From contig CAVDAL010000099.1 of the NCBI GenBank assembly GCA_963606965.1, forward strand, positions 1 through 7,529: a DNA stretch of 7,529 bases. The letters run 5' to 3'. A program made the translations under genes and the position numbers. This DNA comes from CAVDAL01 sp963606965 (GTDB lineage: Bacteria; Actinomycetota; Coriobacteriia; Coriobacteriales; QAMH01). Under the pieces are notes generated by a model. The model was not told the DNA's origin. It saw nothing but the letters and a program-made list of their open reading frames with translations, and did not search any database. Below, piece after piece: positions 1-6,011 of the stretch. How positions within the stretch are numbered: position 1 is the stretch's first letter; the number at the start of each line of letters is the position of its first letter.

Positions 1-2195
1 CTCCACGCCCAATGCCAGGTCCTCCACAAGGTGGTGGCTTTCCTGAATTCTTTGGCGGTGGCGGTCCAAGGCGTCATGGCAGACGCGATAAGTCTGCGCT
101 GGAAGAATTTTCAACAGATTTAACAAAGCGCGCAGCAAAGGGCTTGCTTGATCCTGTTATTGGCCGCGAGGTTGAAACTGAGCGAGTCATGCAAATTTTG
201 AGCCGCCGTACAAAGAACAATCCGCTGCTTATTGGCGAGCCAGGCGTTGGCAAAACTGCCGTTGTTGAAGGTTTGGCTGAGCTTATTTCCGCAGGTCAAG
301 TGCCTGACATTTTGCGAGACAAGCGCGTTTTAATGCTCGACTTAAGTGCGATTTTGGCTGGTTCAAAATATCGCGGCGAATTCGAAGAACGCATGAAGAT
401 GGTTGTCAAAGAAACTGAAGAAGCTGGCGATGTCATCTTATTCATTGATGAGCTTCATACAATCATCGGCGCTGGCAGTGCTGAAGGCACAATTGATGCT
501 GCTGCAATTTTGAAGCCGCCTTTGAGCCGTGGTGAAATTCAAGTTATTGGCGCAACAACAACAGATGAATATCGCAAACATATTGAAAAAGATGCAGCGC
601 TTAACAGGCGCTTCCAAACAATTACTATTGGTGAACCAACACAAGACCAAGCTGTCAAAATTTTGCATGGCTTAAGCGACCGCTATGAAGCGCACCATCG
701 CGTGCATTATACAGATGAAGCAATTGAACAGGCAGTTTCACTTTCATCGCGATATGTGCAAGATCGCGCCCTTCCAGACAAGGCGATTGACTTGCTTGAT
801 GAAGCTGGCGCTCGCATGCGCATTAAAAATATGACTGTTCCTGCAGATATTGCAGAAGTTCAAGATAAATTGAAGAAGCTTCGCCTTGAAAAAGAAGAAG
901 CTATCGCTTCGCAAGATTTTGAAAAAGCAGCATATATGCGCGATGAAGAGGCAAATCTTATTGACCAGCGTGCCGAACTTGAAAAAAAGTGGCGTGAAGA
1001 ATCTGCACTAAATGTTGCAACAGTTTCTTCTGAGCAAATTGCAGACGTTGTTAGCATTGCAACTGGCGTGCCTGTAAGCAATTTGACAGAGGCAGAAAGC
1101 AAAAAGCTTTTGCGCATGGAAGAAGCTTTGCATGAACGCGTTGTTGGGCAAAATGAAGCAGTAGATGCTATCAGCAAATCTATCCGCCGCAGCCGCAGTG
1201 GCTTGAAAGATCCAAAGCGCCCAATGGGTTCATTTATCTTCTTAGGCCCAAGCGGCGTTGGCAAGACTGAACTTTCAAAAGCTTTGGCAGAATTTTTGTT
1301 CAATACAGAAGATGCCTTAGTTTCAATTGACATGAGTGAATATATGGAAAAGCATGCTGTTAGCAGGCTAATTGGTTCGCCTCCGGGCTATGTTGGATAT
1401 GATGAAGGCGGCCAGTTAACAAAGCTTGTCCGCCAGCGTCCTTATTCTGTAATTTTGTTCGATGAAATTGAAAAAGCTCATCCAGATGTCTTTAATATTT
1501 TGCTTCAAATTTTGGAAGAAGGCAGGCTTACAGATTCGCAGGGTCGCAAGGTCGACTTCCGCAACACAATTATCATTATGACCAGCAATGTTGGTGCGCG
1601 CGAGATTTCAAAAGAAAATTCTGTTGGCTTTGGCACGCAGCAAAAGCAGGGCTTAAGCGATGACGAAATTAAAAAGTCTGTCATGGCAGAAATGAAGAAG
1701 CTCTTCCGCCCAGAATTTTTAAACCGCGTTGATGAAACTATAGTATTCAAGACTTTGACAGAAGAAGAAATTGAACAGATTGTCGATTTGCTTATTGACG
1801 ATTTGCGCCAGCGTCTTATTGCACAGGGCATGAGTATCGACTTGACCGATCAGGCTCGTGCTTATATTGCAAAGGAAGGCACGGATGTTGCATATGGTGC
1901 GCGTCCATTGCGTCGTGCAATTCAGCGCCTTGTTGAAGACCCGCTTGCAGAAGATATTTTGATGGACAAATGGCATGAAGGGCAAGTCATTTTGGCGGAT
2001 CTTGCAGAAGATGAAAACGACCCTGATGTTAAACATATTGTCTTTTCAAAGGGCAGTGGTGAAGTTCCAGCTCCACGTAAGCGTGAGTCTTTAGATGTGA
2101 CTGAAGGAATTAATAGACTTGTTATGGCAGCAGCTGCCGACATGAATAACAATTCATCATCTGGTGGCTCTGGTGCAGCTTTGGGTGCGGAATAA
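1..2195 (+). CDS. clpC: ATP-dependent Clp protease ATP-binding subunit ClpC (5' partial)
   Basis: AAA+ unfoldase that feeds proteins into the ClpP peptidase in the cytosol. The reading frame (from base 3) is already open at the window edge, so the Met at base 12 is very probably internal. The N-terminal Clp repeat domain lies outside, and the visible part starts in a Pro/Gly-rich linker. Counting from that Met, D1 has Walker A GEPGVGKT (75-82), pore loop KYRG (119-122), Walker B ILFIDE (142-147) and an arginine pair at 199-200. A short UVR-like coiled middle region covers about 283-330. D2 has Walker A GPSGVGKT (412-419), GYVGYDEGG (459-467), Walker B ILFDE (481-485) and sensor-2 GARPLRR (629-635). 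A VGF tripeptide (538-540) sits where the ClpP-docking loop is expected. The short middle region and the ClpP loop separate it from ClpB. The last ~45 residues are a Ser/Gly/Ala/Asn-rich tail. A terminator follows the stop. No regulation is visible because the promoter is outside the window. Confidence 0.96.
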   Translation, partial: PRPMPGPPQGGGFPEFFGGGGPRRHGRRDKSALEEFSTDLTKRAAKGLLDPVIGREVETERVMQILSRRTKNNPLLIGEPGVGKTAVVEGLAELISAGQVPDILRDKRVLMLDLSAILAGSKYRGEFEERMKMVVKETEEAGDVILFIDELHTIIGAGSAEGTIDAAAILKPPLSRGEIQVIGATTTDEYRKHIEKDAALNRRFQTITIGEPTQDQAVKILHGLSDRYEAHHRVHYTDEAIEQAVSLSSRYVQDRALPDKAIDLLDEAGARMRIKNMTVPADIAEVQDKLKKLRLEKEEAIASQDFEKAAYMRDEEANLIDQRAELEKKWREESALNVATVSSEQIADVVSIATGVPVSNLTEAESKKLLRMEEALHERVVGQNEAVDAISKSIRRSRSGLKDPKRPMGSFIFLGPSGVGKTELSKALAEFLFNTEDALVSIDMSEYMEKHAVSRLIGSPPGYVGYDEGGQLTKLVRQRPYSVILFDEIEKAHPDVFNILLQILEEGRLTDSQGRKVDFRNTIIIMTSNVGAREISKENSVGFGTQQKQGLSDDEIKKSVMAEMKKLFRPEFLNRVDETIVFKTLTEEEIEQIVDLLIDDLRQRLIAQGMSIDLTDQARAYIAKEGTDVAYGARPLRRAIQRLVEDPLAEDILMDKWHEGQVILADLAEDENDPDVKHIVFSKGSGEVPAPRKRESLDVTEGINRLVMAAAADMNNNSSSGGSGAALGAE

Positions 2196-2206
2196 TTCGC
2201 AAATTT

Positions 2207-2237
2207 TTGAGATGAAGATATGCGCGCATGTTAATAT
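2207..2237 (+). promoter_or_regulatory. weak candidate promoter for ispD overlapping the terminator hairpin
   Basis: TTGAGA (2207-2212) resembles a -35 box and TAATAT (2232-2237) a -10 box, but the 19 nt spacer is long; TTAATA at 2231-2236 would give 18 nt. The -10 lies mostly in the loop of the hairpin at 2219-2248. Some promoter is needed if the hairpin really stops clpC transcription, because only 13 nt separate the T-run from the ispD start codon. This is inference from box similarity alone, and read-through from clpC is the simple alternative. Confidence 0.2.
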
Positions 2238-2256
2238 ATGCGCGCATAAGTTTTTT
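2219..2256 (+). terminator. Rho-independent terminator after clpC
   Basis: A perfect 11-bp inverted repeat (arms 2219-2229 and 2238-2248, 8 nt loop) is followed two bases later by six Ts (2251-2256), the standard layout of an intrinsic terminator. It lies 23 nt after the clpC stop. Each arm contains the self-complementary decamer ATGCGCGCAT, so the element is also two direct copies of a palindrome. It could therefore serve as a protein-binding site, but the T-run favours termination. Confidence 0.85.
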
Positions 2257-2264
2257 AAGGGGAG
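2257..2264 (+). promoter_or_regulatory. ribosome binding site that fixes the ispD start
   Basis: AAGGGGAG ends 5 nt before the ATG at 2270. This makes 2270 a better start than the in-frame ATG at 2228, which lies inside the terminator stem and would place 14 unlikely residues in front. Confidence 0.8.
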
Positions 2265-2269
2265 CGCAT

Positions 2270-3151
2270 ATGTCACAAAATGACAAGTCGCAAAATTCAG
2301 ATTCAACGCAAATTGGCGAAGGCAAAGATCCTGTTTCAGGTCCTGCTGCATTAGCAGACGTTTGGTCTGTCACTTTTGAAAAAGATTATGGCACATGGGA
2401 AGAAAGCATGTTTGCCTTGGAAGGGCGCGTCGCTAAAAAGCCAACAACAGCTGCTGTTATTTTGGCTGGTGGCGAAGGTTCGCGTTTTGGCAATCCTGGC
2501 GGCAAGCAGCTTTTTGACATGTTGGGCAAGCCGCTTTTAACATGGTCTGCTGAAGCTTTTGATGCAACACCAGATGTTGGCTTGATTGTGATTGTTTGCC
2601 CAGACGCGCGCCGTGAAGAATATTGTCAAAAAGCAATTGACCCTTATCCATTCGTCACGCCAATCACATTTGCTCCTTCTGGTGAAATTCGCCAAGAATC
2701 TGCAATGAACGGCGTGGATGCTGTTCCATCAGAATATGAATTTATTGCAGTGCATGATGGCGCGCGTCCTCTTGTTACTCCAGATATAATTTCGCATGCA
2801 ATCAATACGATAAAAGGCAATATGGATGTTGATGGCGTTGTAGTTGGCCACCCAAGCATTGACACTCTAAAGGTTGTAGATGACCAGCGCATTGTTGGCA
2901 CGCCTGACCGTGAAATGTTTTGGGTTGCGCAAACTCCGCAAGTTTTCCGCAGCGATATTTGCCGCCGCTCTTATAGCGCAGCAATGTTTGAAGGCTTTGT
3001 TGGCACAGATGATTCATCATTGATTGAACGACTTGGCGGGCATGTCATGATGCTCAACGGTCCGCGCGACAATATTAAAGTCACTGTTCCGGAAGATGCA
3101 GGCCCAGCAATTGCTGCTCTTTCTGCGCGTCTTGGGAAGCGAGGCAATTAA
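2270..3151 (+). CDS. ispD: 2-C-methyl-D-erythritol 4-phosphate cytidylyltransferase (IspD)
   Basis: Third enzyme of the MEP isoprenoid pathway: it couples MEP with CTP to give CDP-methylerythritol and pyrophosphate in the cytosol. The 293-residue protein has the nucleotide-binding loop VILAGGEGSRFG at 63-74, with R72 and K79 in the positions of the CTP-contacting Arg and Lys. It also has VHDGARP at 161-167, TPDR at 211-214, TPQVF at 222-226, TDDSSLIE at 246-253 and NIKVT at 268-272, all in family order. Family members are usually about 230 residues, and the excess is an N-terminal stretch of about 57 residues, polar (Gln/Asn/Ser/Asp) at first. The start at 2270 is chosen for its strong binding site. 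A second in-frame ATG at 2408, preceded by GGGAAG, would give 247 residues and is a real alternative. The usual Pro before Lys-Gln is Gly here (GGKQ, 77-80). Its stop codon abuts the ispF ATG (TAAATG), suggesting translational coupling. Confidence 0.92.
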   Translation: MSQNDKSQNSDSTQIGEGKDPVSGPAALADVWSVTFEKDYGTWEESMFALEGRVAKKPTTAAVILAGGEGSRFGNPGGKQLFDMLGKPLLTWSAEAFDATPDVGLIVIVCPDARREEYCQKAIDPYPFVTPITFAPSGEIRQESAMNGVDAVPSEYEFIAVHDGARPLVTPDIISHAINTIKGNMDVDGVVVGHPSIDTLKVVDDQRIVGTPDREMFWVAQTPQVFRSDICRRSYSAAMFEGFVGTDDSSLIERLGGHVMMLNGPRDNIKVTVPEDAGPAIAALSARLGKRGN

Positions 3152-3649
3152 ATGCAGCGCATAGGCTTGGGTGTTGATGTTCATGCATTCGCGCCAGACC
3201 GCAAACTGATTTTGGGTGGTGTGGAAATTCCACACACACAAGGCTTGCTTGGGCATTCCGATGCTGATGTTTTGGTTCATGCGATTATGGATGCGCTTGT
3301 TGGAGCTTTGCGCGCTGGTGACATTGGCAAGTTGTTCCCAGATACTGACCCTGCATATGAAGGCGCAAACAGCATTGAACTTTTGCAACAAGTTGGCGTG
3401 CTAGTTCGTGAAAGTGGCTTTGCGATTGTGGATATAGACTCGGTAATTTGTATACAAAAGCCGCGAATTTCCCCATATCGTGAACAAATGCGTGTTAATA
3501 TATCTAAGGCTTTGTCTATTCCTATAGAAAATATAGGAATTAAAGCAACAACAACCGAATGGCTTGGCTTTGAAGGACGCGAAGAAGGCGTTAGTGCTCA
3601 AGCAGTTTGTTTGTTAGAAAGTGTCCGTTCCAACCCACATGTTTGCTGA
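3152..3649 (+). CDS. ispF: 2-C-methyl-D-erythritol 2,4-cyclodiphosphate synthase (IspF)
   Basis: Fifth MEP-pathway enzyme. It cyclises CDP-methylerythritol 2-phosphate to methylerythritol cyclodiphosphate with release of CMP, and works as a metal-dependent trimer in known members. The 165-residue length is normal. Family motifs are GLGVDVHAF (5-13) with metal ligands D9 and H11, LLGHSDADVLVHAIMDAL (32-49) with H43 as third ligand and H35/S36 at the active site, GDIGKLFPDTD (56-66) and KATTTEWLGFEGREEG (130-145). The ATG directly follows the ispD stop, with GAGG at 3141-3144 as a plausible binding site inside ispD. The codons at about 3434-3535 are unusually rich in ATA (Ile) for this window, and a perfect inverted repeat lies at 3518-3540. 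ispE, which makes its substrate, is not in the window. Confidence 0.96.
   Translation: MQRIGLGVDVHAFAPDRKLILGGVEIPHTQGLLGHSDADVLVHAIMDALVGALRAGDIGKLFPDTDPAYEGANSIELLQQVGVLVRESGFAIVDIDSVICIQKPRISPYREQMRVNISKALSIPIENIGIKATTTEWLGFEGREEGVSAQAVCLLESVRSNPHVC
3518..3540 (+). repeat. perfect inverted repeat inside ispF
   Basis: ATTCCTATA (3518-3526) and its exact reverse complement (3532-3540) are separated by GAAAA. It encodes the ordinary peptide IPIENIGI before the conserved KATTTEW block, so coding constraint explains part of it. No T-run follows. Whether it folds or binds anything is unknown. Confidence 0.6.
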
Positions 3650-3651
3650 TT

Positions 3652-4299
3652 ATGTTTGATAAATTACGTGAAGAAATTGCAGCTGTAAAAGCTAATGATC
3701 CTGCCGCTCCTAGTTCGTTCACAATTTTGATGTGCTATGGCGGCATTCAAAGTAATGTTGCTCATCGTTGGTGTTACTGGATGTGGCATCATCATATGAA
3801 AGGCCTTGCTCGCTGGATTGCAGGCTGGGCGCGCTTTGCTACTGGTATTGAAATTCATCCTGCTGCACAGATTGGTCGCAGATTTTTTATCGACCATGGC
3901 ACAGGTGTTGTTATTGGTGAAACAACAATCATTGGCGACGATGTGACTGTTTATCAAGGCGTGACATTGGGCGGTACTGGCAAAGAAACTGGCAAGCGCC
4001 ATCCAACGCTTGAAGATGGCGTTGTTGTTGGCACTGGTGCAAAAGTTTTGGGCGATATCACAATTGGCGCACGCAGCAAGATTGGTGGCGGCAGCGTTGT
4101 TGTTAGCGATGTTCCGCCAGATTGTACTGTTGTTGGCGTGCCTGGACATATTGTTCGTCGTGATGGCAAACGTGTGGAAAAAGAAAAGCCAGACAACCGT
4201 CATGTTGAACATCTTCCAGATCCTGTTGCAAACAAGATTGAAGCACTTGAGGCCAGAATTGCTGAGCTTGAAGCAAAGCTGGCAGATAAAGATAAATGA
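3652..4299 (+). CDS. cysE: serine O-acetyltransferase (CysE)
   Basis: Transfers acetyl from acetyl-CoA to L-serine, giving O-acetylserine, the first committed step of cysteine synthesis. The 215-residue protein is of the short Gram-positive type: a brief helical head (MFDKLREEI start), then a left-handed beta-helix of hexapeptide repeats from about 65 to 165. GIEIHPAAQIGRRFFIDHG (65-83) carries E67 where enterobacterial enzymes have Asp, and the catalytic D81-H82 pair. VTLGGTGKETGKRHP (104-118) carries H117. GVPGHIVRR (162-170) ends the helix. Residues 190-212 form a short charged coiled coil (IEALEARIAELEAKL). Residues 38-59 are unusually rich in Trp and His. The ATG lies 2 nt after the ispF stop and fits the family N-terminus. 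No good binding site precedes it, so coupling to ispF is likely. A TTG at 3607 in frame is a weaker start. Confidence 0.94.
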   Translation: MFDKLREEIAAVKANDPAAPSSFTILMCYGGIQSNVAHRWCYWMWHHHMKGLARWIAGWARFATGIEIHPAAQIGRRFFIDHGTGVVIGETTIIGDDVTVYQGVTLGGTGKETGKRHPTLEDGVVVGTGAKVLGDITIGARSKIGGGSVVVSDVPPDCTVVGVPGHIVRRDGKRVEKEKPDNRHVEHLPDPVANKIEALEARIAELEAKLADKDK

Positions 4300-4425
4300 C
4301 TACAACGGCAGCCAGCGTTTGATACTTGCATTAAGGCTGAGCCGTTTTCAAGTGAAGCTGAAGCATGCGATTATGTCGACGCATTGGCGAAAGAAACAAT
4401 TTCGAACATTCAGGATAATTTGTAA
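4296..4425 (+). other. coding-like stretch after the cysE stop (remnant, recoding site or chance)
   Basis: After the cysE TGA (4297-4299) the same frame stays open for 41 codons to TAA at 4423, with no ATG or GTG in it. The translation has ordinary protein-like composition (for example SSEAEACDYVDALAKETIS) and uses the same common codons as its neighbours. A separate ATG at 4296 overlaps the cysE stop (ATGA), runs eight codons (MTTTAASV) and stops at a TGA at 4320. A +1 slip at that GTT-TGA would join it to the 41-codon frame. This could be stop read-through, +1 frameshifting, a decayed tail of cysE or a small gene, or coincidence. I recognise no homologue. Confidence 0.3.
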
Positions 4426-4440
4426 TATTTAAACATTTGC

Positions 4441-4478
4441 AATGCGGCTCGTGGCTTATATTTGCTGCTTGCCGCATT
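4441..4478 (+). repeat. inverted repeat in the cysE-cysS gap
   Basis: AATGCGGC (4441-4448) pairs perfectly with GCCGCATT (4471-4478) across a 22 nt loop. No T-run follows, so it is not a standard terminator. It lies upstream of the candidate cysS -10 box and would be in the leader only if transcription starts further upstream. Possible roles are an operator, an RNA structure in a read-through transcript, or none. Confidence 0.45.
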
Positions 4479-4492
4479 TGATTGTGCAACTG

Positions 4493-4501
4493 TGCGATAA
4501 T
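4493..4501 (+). promoter_or_regulatory. candidate extended -10 promoter for cysS-rlmB-yacP
   Basis: TGCGATAAT has the TG-n extension followed by GATAAT, one base from the TATAAT consensus. It would start transcription near 4508, about 30 nt before the cysS ATG. No good -35 box lies 16-18 nt upstream, which is common for extended -10 promoters. The gap here is the only place after ispD where a fresh promoter has room. Confidence 0.4.
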
Positions 4502-4527
4502 GACAAATGGCAAATTCGTAAAAAATC

Positions 4528-4533
4528 AAGGAG
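4528..4533 (+). promoter_or_regulatory. strong ribosome binding site of cysS
   Basis: AAGGAG ends 5 nt before the ATG at 4539 and sets that start over the upstream in-frame TTG at 4482 and the GTG at 4533. Confidence 0.85.
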
Positions 4534-4538
4534 TGGGC

Positions 4539-6011
4539 ATGATTCAAATATACAACACGCAAACGCACAAAAAAGAAGAGCTTACAACGCGCGAAAGTGG
4601 CAAAGTGGCAATGTATGCGTGTGGCCCAACTGTTTATAATCATATTCATATTGGCAATGCTCGCACATTTTTGACTTTTGATGTCGTGCGCCGCTGGCTT
4701 GCTTATCGCGGCTATGATGTTAAATTTGTTCAGAATGTTACAGACGTTGATGACAAAATTATTAATCGCGCTAATGAAGAAGGACGCAGCGCAGCAGAAG
4801 TTGCAGCAGATTATACACAGCAGTTCATCGATGCTATGCATAGGTTTGGAATTGCAGACCCTGATGTTCGTCCAAAAGCAACAGAAGAAATTCCTGAAAT
4901 GATTGAGCTTGTGCAGCGCTTGATTGATGGCGGACATGCATATGAAGTTGATGGTGATGTTTATTTCAGCGTGCGCAGCTTCAAAGATTATGGCAAACTT
5001 TCAGGCCGCAATATTGATGACTTGCAATCTGGTGCGCGCGTAGATGTTGATGAACGTAAGAAAGATCCGCTGGACTTCGCACTGTGGAAGGCTGCAAAGC
5101 CGGGCGAGCCGCATTGGACATCTCCTTGGGGTGAAGGCCGCCCTGGTTGGCACTTGGAGTGTTCTGCAATGTCGAAGAAATATCTTGGCTTGCCAATTGA
5201 TATTCATGGCGGCGGTTCTGATCTGGTATTCCCACATCATGAAAATGAAATTGCACAGTCTGAAGCTGCATATGGTTGCGAGTTTGTAACTCGTTGGTTA
5301 CATGGCGGCATGCTTCGCATTAATGAAGAAAAGATGAGCAAGTCTTTGGGCAACTTTTTGTTGCTTAAAGACGTGTTGGATAGCTGCGACCCAACAGCTT
5401 TGCGCTTGTTGATGCTTCAAACGCATTATCGCAATCCGCTTGATTTTAGCGATGAACGCTTGGCAGAAGCACAATCTTCTCTTGACCGCATTGCAACTTG
5501 TGTGCGCAATATGGAATGGGCTGCAGAAAATGCTGCTAGTGTTGGCGAAGAAGGCACTGCAGGGTTTAGCATTGACTTGAGCGCTGTGAAAGAAAAATTC
5601 TGTTCATGCATGGACGATGATTTCAATACTGCTGGAGCTTTGGGTGCTTTGTTTGGGCTGGTGAATGAATGCAATGCATTTTTGGATGAAAATGCCAGCT
5701 TGACTGATGATGCTCGTGCAGGCTTGATAGAAGCTTGCGCTCTGATTGTTGAGCTTTTGGGAACGCTTGGCATCGAGCTTGAAAAAGAACAGGAGCAGTG
5801 GCCTGAAGAGGTTTGTGATTTAGCTGCTCAACAGGCTGGATATACAGGAGACAATACTCATGAGGCTGTGGATGCTTTGCTGGAAGCTCGTGCAGCTGCA
5901 AGAAAAGAGAAGAATTTTATTACAGCAGATGCTATTCGCGACGGCTTGAGTGAGCTTGGCTTCGTAATTGAGGATACAGCTAACGGCGCAAGGGTTTCTT
6001 ATGGCGCGTAA
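4539..6011 (+). CDS. cysS: cysteinyl-tRNA synthetase (CysRS)
   Basis: Class I synthetase that charges tRNA-Cys with cysteine using ATP, in the cytosol. At 490 residues it is about the normal bacterial length. The Rossmann catalytic domain carries CGPTVYN (28-34), the signature HIGN (37-40, a common variant of HIGH) and KMSKS (265-269). The zinc site that selects cysteine is complete: C28, C208 (in GWHLEC, 203-208), H233 and E237, with the same 25 and 4 residue spacing as in E. coli. Helical tRNA-binding domains follow, ending in the typical R-x-x-A-R-K-E-K-N-F-x-x-A-D-x-I-R-D block (451-468). It follows cysE, which makes its substrate precursor, across a 239 nt gap with its own candidate promoter. 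Its last 11 nt overlap the rlmB start. No T-box motif is visible upstream. Confidence 0.97.
   Translation: MIQIYNTQTHKKEELTTRESGKVAMYACGPTVYNHIHIGNARTFLTFDVVRRWLAYRGYDVKFVQNVTDVDDKIINRANEEGRSAAEVAADYTQQFIDAMHRFGIADPDVRPKATEEIPEMIELVQRLIDGGHAYEVDGDVYFSVRSFKDYGKLSGRNIDDLQSGARVDVDERKKDPLDFALWKAAKPGEPHWTSPWGEGRPGWHLECSAMSKKYLGLPIDIHGGGSDLVFPHHENEIAQSEAAYGCEFVTRWLHGGMLRINEEKMSKSLGNFLLLKDVLDSCDPTALRLLMLQTHYRNPLDFSDERLAEAQSSLDRIATCVRNMEWAAENAASVGEEGTAGFSIDLSAVKEKFCSCMDDDFNTAGALGALFGLVNECNAFLDENASLTDDARAGLIEACALIVELLGTLGIELEKEQEQWPEEVCDLAAQQAGYTGDNTHEAVDALLEARAAARKEKNFITADAIRDGLSELGFVIEDTANGARVSYGA

Noticed and set aside
860..1333. 157-codon open frame on the minus strand inside clpC
   Set aside because: It lies wholly opposite conserved ClpC coding sequence, has Ser/Arg-rich antisense composition and no family motifs, and is a shadow frame.
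1..2195. ClpB instead of ClpC
   Set aside because: The middle domain is short and UVR-like rather than the long ClpB coiled coil, and a VGF ClpP-docking loop is present.
3607..3651. Upstream TTG start for cysE
   Set aside because: It would overlap ispF by 43 nt and add 15 residues unlike the family. The ATG at 3652 gives the usual MFxKLREEI start.
4297..4299. Selenocysteine at the cysE TGA
   Set aside because: Serine acetyltransferases are not known selenoproteins, the protein is complete at this point, and I see no convincing bacterial SECIS-like hairpin just after the TGA.
4010..4432. 140-codon + strand frame overlapping the end of cysE
   Set aside because: Most of it is out of frame with the conserved hexapeptide-repeat coding sequence, and its Leu/Lys/Arg-rich composition looks like an off-frame translation.
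4300..4538. T-box riboswitch upstream of cysS
   Set aside because: cysS genes in Gram-positives often have one, but the conserved T-box sequence (AGGGTGGNACCGCG-like) and a terminator with a T-run are missing.
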